Assembly (NCBI GenBank): GCA_020628645.1
Contig: JAHDES010000007.1
Coordinates: 1 to 64,000 of the forward strand
Reading direction: 5' to 3'
From: Saprospiraceae bacterium
GTDB taxonomy: Bacteria > Bacteroidota > Bacteroidia > Chitinophagales > Saprospiraceae
Length of the DNA stretch: 64,000 bases
Below are positions 59,168 through 64,000 of this stretch, piece by piece. Both the position numbers and the translations under genes were made by a program. A model generated the notes under the pieces. It was not told the DNA's origin and searched no databases. It saw nothing but the letters and a program-made list of their open reading frames with translations. Position 1 is the first letter of the stretch. Each line of letters opens with the position of its first letter.

Positions 59168-61240
59168 TCAGTAGGTTATATCAATAATGATATTTTTATA
59201 TTGATCAATTTGGATTTTGGTATTATGACCAATCACTGTTGTACTTTCCATTTCTTCAATGATCGCGGGTCCTTTGATGGTTTTACCTATTGGTAAATTA
59301 TAACGATCATAAACAGAACAGACGATGGGTTTTGTTGCATTGTCAAAATACACTTCGCGTTTATCTTTTGAGGCTTTTTTACCTTTTTTAGCAATATCTT
59401 GCTGTGGAGATAAGGCTGGTGTAGACCCACTTACAATCACTCGCCAAGTCACCGTTTCCATTTCCATCTTATCAATTGAACGACTATAGCGCAATTCATA
59501 TTCTTGTAAAAATCGTCGCCGTATCTCATCTATACTTTTAGCACTCAAACGACTATTGGGCATTTGAATCGTAATCTCATGACCTTGTCCTGCATAACGC
59601 ATATCTGCAATACGTTGGATCGTCGCCTCTTTCTTTTTGATACCCGCTCGTTTCAAGAATTGCATTCCTTTTTGTTCCATTTCTTTGAGCATCATATTTA
59701 CCTTTTTCCAATTCATTTGCGATAAGCGACAAACATAAGAACTAATATGCTCACTAGCTATGGGTGATACCAAGAAACCTAGAGCAGAAGTTACTCCTGC
59801 ACCCACAGGGATAATCATCTGAGGGGCGTGTAACAATCGAGCTACTCCAAAAGCATGAACTGGCCCTGCTCCACCAAAAGCCATCATACTAAATTGGCGC
59901 GGATCAAGTCCTTTTTCTAAAATGTGTACGCGCGCAGCATTTGCCATATTTTCATTGACGATACGATGAATGCCCATTGCCGCCTCTGAAACACTTATAC
60001 CAAGTGGTTGAGCAATGTGTTTTTTGATGGCTTGTTCTGCCAGTACCTTATTCAACTGCATATCACCACCCAAGAAATAATCAGGATTAAGATAACCTAA
60101 AACCAAATCTGCATCCGTCACTGTCGGCAACTCTCCTCCCCTTCCATAACAGGCAGGACCAGGTTGTGAGGATGCACTATCAGGACCTACGGTGAGTAAA
60201 CCCAAGTCATTCACTCTTGCGATACTACCACCTCCTGCTCCAATCTCAATCATGTCGATTACTGGAATTCGGACAGGCAAGCCACTTCCTTTTTTGAATC
60301 GTCGGACACGTGCTGCTTCAAATTGATTGGTAATTTCTGGTTGAGCATCTTTGATAAGCGAGGCTTTGGCGGTTGTACCGCCCATATCAAACGCTAATAA
60401 ATCTAATTTCTTGGTTAATTTACCAAAAAAGACACCCGCCATTGTACCGCCAGCGGGGCCACTTTCAAGCAGTTGAATTGGAATTTTTCTAGCACCTTCT
60501 ACGGTTGTCAATCGACCACTTGAAATCATGATATTGATAATACCTTTAAAGCCTAAGCCTTTTAAATTCGCTTCTAGTTTTTGTAAATAATCATCTGTAA
60601 TGGGTTGTACATAGGCATTCATTGCAGTAGCGGAAGTCCGTTCGTATTCTCGAATTTCGGGCATAATTTCAGACGAAAGACTACAATAAATATTTGGGTG
60701 GTTTTTTTGTATGAATTGGCCAATTAATTGCTCGTGTTGGGGATTGGCGAAGGCATGGAGGCAACTGATGGCGATGGATTCAACGCCTTGTTTAACTAAT
60801 TTTTTGACAACAGCTTTCACCTTTTTTTCATCCAATGCGATTAAAGGTTTGCCTGTTTTTTCTAATCGCTCTTTGATTCCATAGCGTAAATTTCTTGGCA
60901 CTAAAGGTTCGGGTACGGTGAGGAATATATCGTAAATATCATATCGTAATTCTCGTCCAATTTCGAGTACATCTTCAAAACCAGCCGTTGTGATGAGTCC
61001 AGTTTTAGCCCCTTTTCGTTCGATAATAGCATTGGTGACTAAGGTAGTACCATGTACGATCTCTGTCAATGTATTTATTTCTAAATCAAAGCTTGCTACC
61101 AATTGATGGATACCATTGATAATACCTTTCGTAGGATCAGGATAGGTGGTCAGCGTTTTACCAAACTGTAAAATTCCCGTTTGCTCGTCGAGTAAAACGA
61201 GGTCTGTGAACGTACCGCCTATGTCTATTCCTAGTTTCAT
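59168..61240 (-). CDS. Hydantoinase A/oxoprolinase family protein
   Basis: 690 aa, normal for HyuA (alpha) subunits. The actin-like ATPase fold is clear: KLGIDIGGTFTDLVLLDEQT at the N-terminus, HGTTLVTNAIIERKGAKTGL, LLAFDMGGTTAKASLIKDAQ, and RVHILEKGLDPRQFSMMAFG followed by GAGPVHAFGVARLLHAP. It couples ATP cleavage to ring opening by the A/B complex. The next gene downstream is the B subunit; the SDR gene lies 80 bases upstream. Confidence 0.93.
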   Translation of the reverse strand: MKLGIDIGGTFTDLVLLDEQTGILQFGKTLTTYPDPTKGIINGIHQLVASFDLEINTLTEIVHGTTLVTNAIIERKGAKTGLITTAGFEDVLEIGRELRYDIYDIFLTVPEPLVPRNLRYGIKERLEKTGKPLIALDEKKVKAVVKKLVKQGVESIAISCLHAFANPQHEQLIGQFIQKNHPNIYCSLSSEIMPEIREYERTSATAMNAYVQPITDDYLQKLEANLKGLGFKGIINIMISSGRLTTVEGARKIPIQLLESGPAGGTMAGVFFGKLTKKLDLLAFDMGGTTAKASLIKDAQPEITNQFEAARVRRFKKGSGLPVRIPVIDMIEIGAGGGSIARVNDLGLLTVGPDSASSQPGPACYGRGGELPTVTDADLVLGYLNPDYFLGGDMQLNKVLAEQAIKKHIAQPLGISVSEAAMGIHRIVNENMANAARVHILEKGLDPRQFSMMAFGGAGPVHAFGVARLLHAPQMIIPVGAGVTSALGFLVSPIASEHISSYVCRLSQMNWKKVNMMLKEMEQKGMQFLKRAGIKKKEATIQRIADMRYAGQGHEITIQMPNSRLSAKSIDEIRRRFLQEYELRYSRSIDKMEMETVTWRVIVSGSTPALSPQQDIAKKGKKASKDKREVYFDNATKPIVCSVYDRYNLPIGKTIKGPAIIEEMESTTVIGHNTKIQIDQYKNIIIDITY

Positions 61241-61320
61241 TTTTAAGGTTTGAAGGGTTCAAGGGTGTTTATTATCATGATGTTATTAATTTGAGGGTGT
61301 GTTTTTTAGTGCTTTAAAAA

Positions 61321-62157
61321 CTAATGATACTCTTCTCCTCCTGAAACATTCATTGCCTCACCTGTAATATAAGCGGCTTGTTCAGAAGCTAAAAAAGCAA
61401 CTGCTTTTGCAATATCATCTACTAAACCTGTTCTACCTAAAGGATTCCGATCTTTGATCCCTTGTAAATAAGTGTCGTAATCGAGTCCTAGTTTTTCACT
61501 AAAAAATTGATTTTGCCAGTGCCCTAATCCAGTTGTAATATGATTGGGGCAAACGGCATTCACTCTGATTTTATGCGCACCAAGTTCGATCGCATTAGAT
61601 CTTGTTAAACCCACCATACCGTGTTTAGAAGCCGTGTATGCAGCTGCAAATGGGAAACCCGATTTAGCCGCTTGACTAGCAATATTAATAATGCTGCCTC
61701 CTTTGCCCTGAGTAATCATTTGAATGGCGGCATGTTTAGAACATAAAAAAGCTCCTTTCAGATTGACATCCAAAACGGCATCCCAGCTTTGTTCTTTAAA
61801 TTCGGTGAAGGGTTCCATGATGTAGCCAACACCTGCATTATTTACGAGAATATCTAAACTCCCAAATTTTTTAACGGCTGCTTCGACCAATGCTTTGACT
61901 TGGCTTTCCTTTCGGACATCACAAGGGTAAGCAAACGCTTTTCCTTTGTTCTCTTTATTGATTTCATCAACGATGGAATCCATTTCGGAAGTCGTACCGA
62001 CATGATCTTTACTAAAGTTTTTTCCTGTGGGTGTACCGAGATCGGTAATGACGACATCGCAACCTTCATTGGCCAATCGTTTGGCAATGGCTTCTCCAAT
62101 ACCTTTGCTCCGTCCCGAACCAGTAATAACTGCGGTCTTCCCTTTTAGTTGATACAT
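61321..62157 (-). CDS. Short-chain dehydrogenase/reductase (SDR)
   Basis: 278 aa classical SDR: nucleotide loop ITGSGRSKGIGEAIA (~11-25), NNAG at 106-109, catalytic Ser161, Tyr174 and Lys178 (YTASK), and the C-terminal YITGEAMNVSGGEEYH. An extended N-terminal loop (GTPTGKNFSKDHVGTTSEMD) is noteworthy. It oxidises or reduces a hydroxyl/keto group with NAD(P). It is in the operon of LeuD-like, aldolase, HapK-like and hydantoinase genes and probably works on a hydroxy-acid intermediate. Confidence 0.92.
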   Translation of the reverse strand: MYQLKGKTAVITGSGRSKGIGEAIAKRLANEGCDVVITDLGTPTGKNFSKDHVGTTSEMDSIVDEINKENKGKAFAYPCDVRKESQVKALVEAAVKKFGSLDILVNNAGVGYIMEPFTEFKEQSWDAVLDVNLKGAFLCSKHAAIQMITQGKGGSIINIASQAAKSGFPFAAAYTASKHGMVGLTRSNAIELGAHKIRVNAVCPNHITTGLGHWQNQFFSEKLGLDYDTYLQGIKDRNPLGRTGLVDDIAKAVAFLASEQAAYITGEAMNVSGGEEYH

Positions 62158-62172
62158 AAGCTGAAAATTGAG

Positions 62173-62484
62173 TTATGCAAATTGTTCGGATACGATGAAG
62201 ACTGGATTATCTGCAAATGCTTGAAATTCACCTGCTATTTTTTGCATGTTTTCAGTAGAAACTTCTTTTCCCAATAAATCCATATCATTCACCTCAATGA
62301 CTTCACAATACTGATAAGGTGGCGTTCCGCCAGAACCCATCAACGCATTTAAGCGATATACTTTGAAGTCGTTGACAGAAGTTAAACCTTTGACGGTAGG
62401 GACATCGGTCGTTTGTGCCCATTTTTCGTATGCTTCTTTTGAAGCTTCGTCTTTTAAATTGAATAATACTAATAGTGCTGCCAT
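62173..62484 (-). CDS. RedY/HapK-like small protein
   Basis: 103 aa, ferredoxin-like fold suggested by the pattern MAALLVLFNLKDEASKEAYE, KWAQTTDVPTVKGLTSVNDF and QYCEVIEVNDMDLLGKEVST. It resembles proteins annotated as RedY-like or HapK, which are named after the prodigiosin (a tripyrrole) biosynthesis genes, and more distantly EthD-type dimeric barrels. Such proteins bind hydrophobic ring compounds. It directly abuts the aldolase gene (stop to start) and is in the middle of the operon. Confidence 0.75.
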   Translation of the reverse strand: MAALLVLFNLKDEASKEAYEKWAQTTDVPTVKGLTSVNDFKVYRLNALMGSGGTPPYQYCEVIEVNDMDLLGKEVSTENMQKIAGEFQAFADNPVFIVSEQFA

Positions 62485-63249
62485 TTATACAGGTCTTACG
62501 TTTAAAAAAGATTTACTTTGTAATTTTATTAATCCCTGAACGGAATTTAAAATCATACTAGCTCCTTTATCGATTAGAGCTTGTGCTTGTTCTGCCGTGC
62601 CCGCAACCGTTCCAAAAAATTTGCCGTTATCTAAAATCGTTTTGAAAATATGATTCAACATCTCTTGTACTTCTTGATGTTTGGGGCCATCATAGAATCC
62701 CATTGACATCGCCAGATCTCTTGGGCCAATGATAAATCCATCTACCTCAGGAATCGCACACATCGCCGCTAGATTTTCCACACAAGCCATTGTTTCTACT
62801 TGAGGCATAACGAGAGTTTGCTGGTTTGCAAATTGAACATACTCCAATTGAGACATGCTGCCCTGCATATAATCTGCTGCTCGGATTGGCCCAAGTCCTC
62901 GTTTTCCGATTGGTGGATATTTTATTGCTTGAACTAATGCTTGGACATCTTCCACGGTATCAATCGTTGGCATCATCACGCCCATCACGCCTGCATCCAT
63001 AAATTGTAAAATAAGTTTGGCATCCACGCTTCTAATCCTTGCCAAAGGTGTACAGCCCGTCACTTCGCAGGCTCGCACTAAATTAGTAATATCAGATGCC
63101 GTAATTCCTCCATGCTCTGCGTCTATCATATAATAGTCAAAGCCATTGAGACCAATATATTCACAGATAATTGGGTCAACTGTAGGAGCGATGACTCCGA
63201 AACAAGTTTTCCCTTCTGCTATTCTTTCTTTTAGTTTATTTTTCTTCAT
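62485..63249 (-). CDS. HpcH/HpaI-family class II aldolase
   Basis: 254 aa TIM-barrel: CFGVIAPTVDPIICEYIGLN, GFDYYMIDAEHGGITASDIT (metal-binding region), GVMMPTIDTVEDVQALVQAI, KYPPIGKRGLGPIRAADYMQ and VDGFIIGPRDLAMSMG. These enzymes split 4-hydroxy-2-oxo acids or malate-type compounds into pyruvate and an aldehyde or keto acid with divalent metal. It lies 9 bases downstream of the LeuD-like gene. It may release central metabolites in the last step of the pathway. Confidence 0.92.
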   Translation of the reverse strand: MKKNKLKERIAEGKTCFGVIAPTVDPIICEYIGLNGFDYYMIDAEHGGITASDITNLVRACEVTGCTPLARIRSVDAKLILQFMDAGVMGVMMPTIDTVEDVQALVQAIKYPPIGKRGLGPIRAADYMQGSMSQLEYVQFANQQTLVMPQVETMACVENLAAMCAIPEVDGFIIGPRDLAMSMGFYDGPKHQEVQEMLNHIFKTILDNGKFFGTVAGTAEQAQALIDKGASMILNSVQGLIKLQSKSFLNVRPV

Positions 63250-63258
63250 GGTTTATTT

Positions 63259-63783
63259 TTATCTAATCGCTTCTCCTTTTGCAATTTTATCACGAACATA
63301 GTTCATAAGACCTCCTGCTTTTCCAACTTCAGCGACGAAGGGCGCAGCGGGTAGCGATTTGAATGTTGTTCCTTTGGTTATATTTTTAATAATACCCGTA
63401 TCAGGATCATAAGATAATTCATCACCTGTTTCACATCCTTTTGCAATGTCTTTGGAGGTGACGAAAGGCAATCCATAATTAATGGCATTTCTAAATTGTA
63501 GGCGCGCAAAACTATCTGCGAATACAGCCTTAATTCCTGCCCCCATTAATCCTGTGATGACATGTTCAATACTTTTGCCACCGCCAGCAAAATTGTGTGC
63601 CGCAACAATGAAGGTATAATTGTTGTCTTTAAACCCATATTCTTTATTGAAAGCTTCGTCTACACCCGCCATTACCCATTTGCTATTTTCCGCAGGATCA
63701 ATGGCAGACGTCCAAAATTCTTGGATAATAATGTTATATGCCATCACATAATCCGAAGCGACCCAACATTTTCCTTTTATCAT
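63259..63783 (-). CDS. 3-isopropylmalate dehydratase/aconitase small subunit-like
   Basis: 174 aa, the size of LeuD/swivel subunits. Signature VAAHNFAGGGKSIEHVITGL, then MGAGIKAVFADSFARLQFRN and AINYGLPFVTSKD. The canonical GRNFGCGSSREHA loop reads AHNFAGGGKSIEHV, which suggests a substrate other than isopropylmalate. The large iron-sulfur subunit is not in the window; it may lie to the right. With the aldolase next to it, this enzyme probably hydrates an unsaturated dicarboxylic acid before cleavage. Confidence 0.85.
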   Translation of the reverse strand: MIKGKCWVASDYVMAYNIIIQEFWTSAIDPAENSKWVMAGVDEAFNKEYGFKDNNYTFIVAAHNFAGGGKSIEHVITGLMGAGIKAVFADSFARLQFRNAINYGLPFVTSKDIAKGCETGDELSYDPDTGIIKNITKGTTFKSLPAAPFVAEVGKAGGLMNYVRDKIAKGEAIR

Positions 63784-63793
63784 ATTGTATCAA

Positions 63794-64000
63794 TTAATTA
63801 AACAGTTGATTTACAGCATTATTTGCTGAAGCTAAAGCCCCTTCCATTCCCTTTTCGGCAAAACTAAGATGCTCTCCAGCGAGGAAAACTCGTTTTGTGG
63901 GTCTTGCCATTTCAGGTACAAATTTCGTGACTTGTCCTGCATGAAATTCTGCATAAGCACCTTTATTGTATTTATAGTTACTCCACGAAAATGTATCTAT
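63794..64000 (-). CDS. Flavin-dependent amine oxidase, C-terminal part
   Basis: The last 68 residues of a flavin monoamine oxidase: FVPEMARPTKRVFLAGEHLS, FAEKGMEGALASANNAVNQL, stop at 63794. The VFLAGEHLS...GMEGALASANNAV pattern is the typical end of the FAD-binding domain (FAGExT...GxxxGAxxSG..AA). The start lies beyond the window, so size and substrate are unknown. It precedes the LeuD-like gene by ten bases and probably shares its transcript. Confidence 0.8.
   Translation of the reverse strand: MDTFSWSNYKYNKGAYAEFHAGQVTKFVPEMARPTKRVFLAGEHLSFAEKGMEGALASANNAVNQLFN

Noticed and set aside
62173-62484. HapK/RedY-like gene taken as evidence of prodigiosin synthesis
   Set aside because: No other prodigiosin genes (condensing enzyme, pyrrole carrier proteins) are in the window; catabolic context fits better.

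Overview
The window is AT-rich (roughly one third G+C) and reads as the chromosome of a Bacteroidota bacterium, most likely Saprospiraceae or a relative. Evidence: genes start without clear Shine-Dalgarno sequences, there is a secreted multi-domain S8 peptidase with LRRs, lipoproteins with GH2 and GH63 folds, a Bacteroidota-type extracellular contractile injection system (eCIS), and many short palindromic dispersed repeats between genes. No tRNA, rRNA, CRISPR array or intact transposase was seen.

Layout. 1-1.6 kb: terminator and one unrecognised TPR-like protein. 1.6-3.66 kb: a 2.1 kb stretch without conventional genes, full of repeats: a duplicated promoter-like block, six ~130-bp tandem repeats carrying short overlapping ORFs, one ~100-bp inserted repeat, two inverted-repeat elements and a long hairpin. 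3.67-8.3 kb (+): a 1539-aa secreted subtilase with plant-type LRRs. 8.4-32.6 kb (-): a nearly complete eCIS operon. In transcription order it encodes a DUF4255/Pvc16-like protein, an unknown 340-aa protein, sheath, two tube proteins, a DUF5908-like small protein, a LysM hub protein, VgrG spike, PAAR tip, gp25-like wedge, baseplate J, a fibre-like 248-aa protein, a second baseplate protein, a 2263-aa tape measure and an AAA+ ATPase. 32.8-36 kb (-): an overlapping three-gene envelope operon with a membrane-bound GH18-like protein. 36.1-39.2 kb (+): a membrane-anchored STAND/WD-like protein whose NTPase motifs are degenerate. 39.2-39.6 kb: decayed pieces of a KilA-N-type gene and a cas2 gene. 39.6-44.7 kb (+): GH63-like and GH2 lipoproteins.

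44.8-64 kb: a catabolic-looking region of more than 15 genes: secreted VOC protein, MFS and BASS transporters, MDR reductase, serine-less alpha/beta hydrolase, two paralogous MarR regulators, CpcT/CpeT-like protein, aldehyde dehydrogenase, a nitrilase-fold protein without the usual Cys, NTF2-like protein, methyltransferase, hydantoinase/oxoprolinase A and B, SDR, HapK/RedY-like protein, HpcH/HpaI aldolase, isopropylmalate-dehydratase small subunit and an amine oxidase cut by the window end. The same 19-bp palindrome lies in two divergent promoters here and probably is a MarR operator.

Main points for follow-up: (1) a short inverted-repeat element inserted in frame inside the eCIS tape measure gene; (2) a hypothesis that the 44.8-64 kb genes degrade a bilin-derived or other five-membered lactam/imide compound; (3) the cas2 remnant; (4) the repeat and small-ORF field at 1.6-3.6 kb; (5) the degenerate STAND protein and membrane GH18 operon beside the eCIS.
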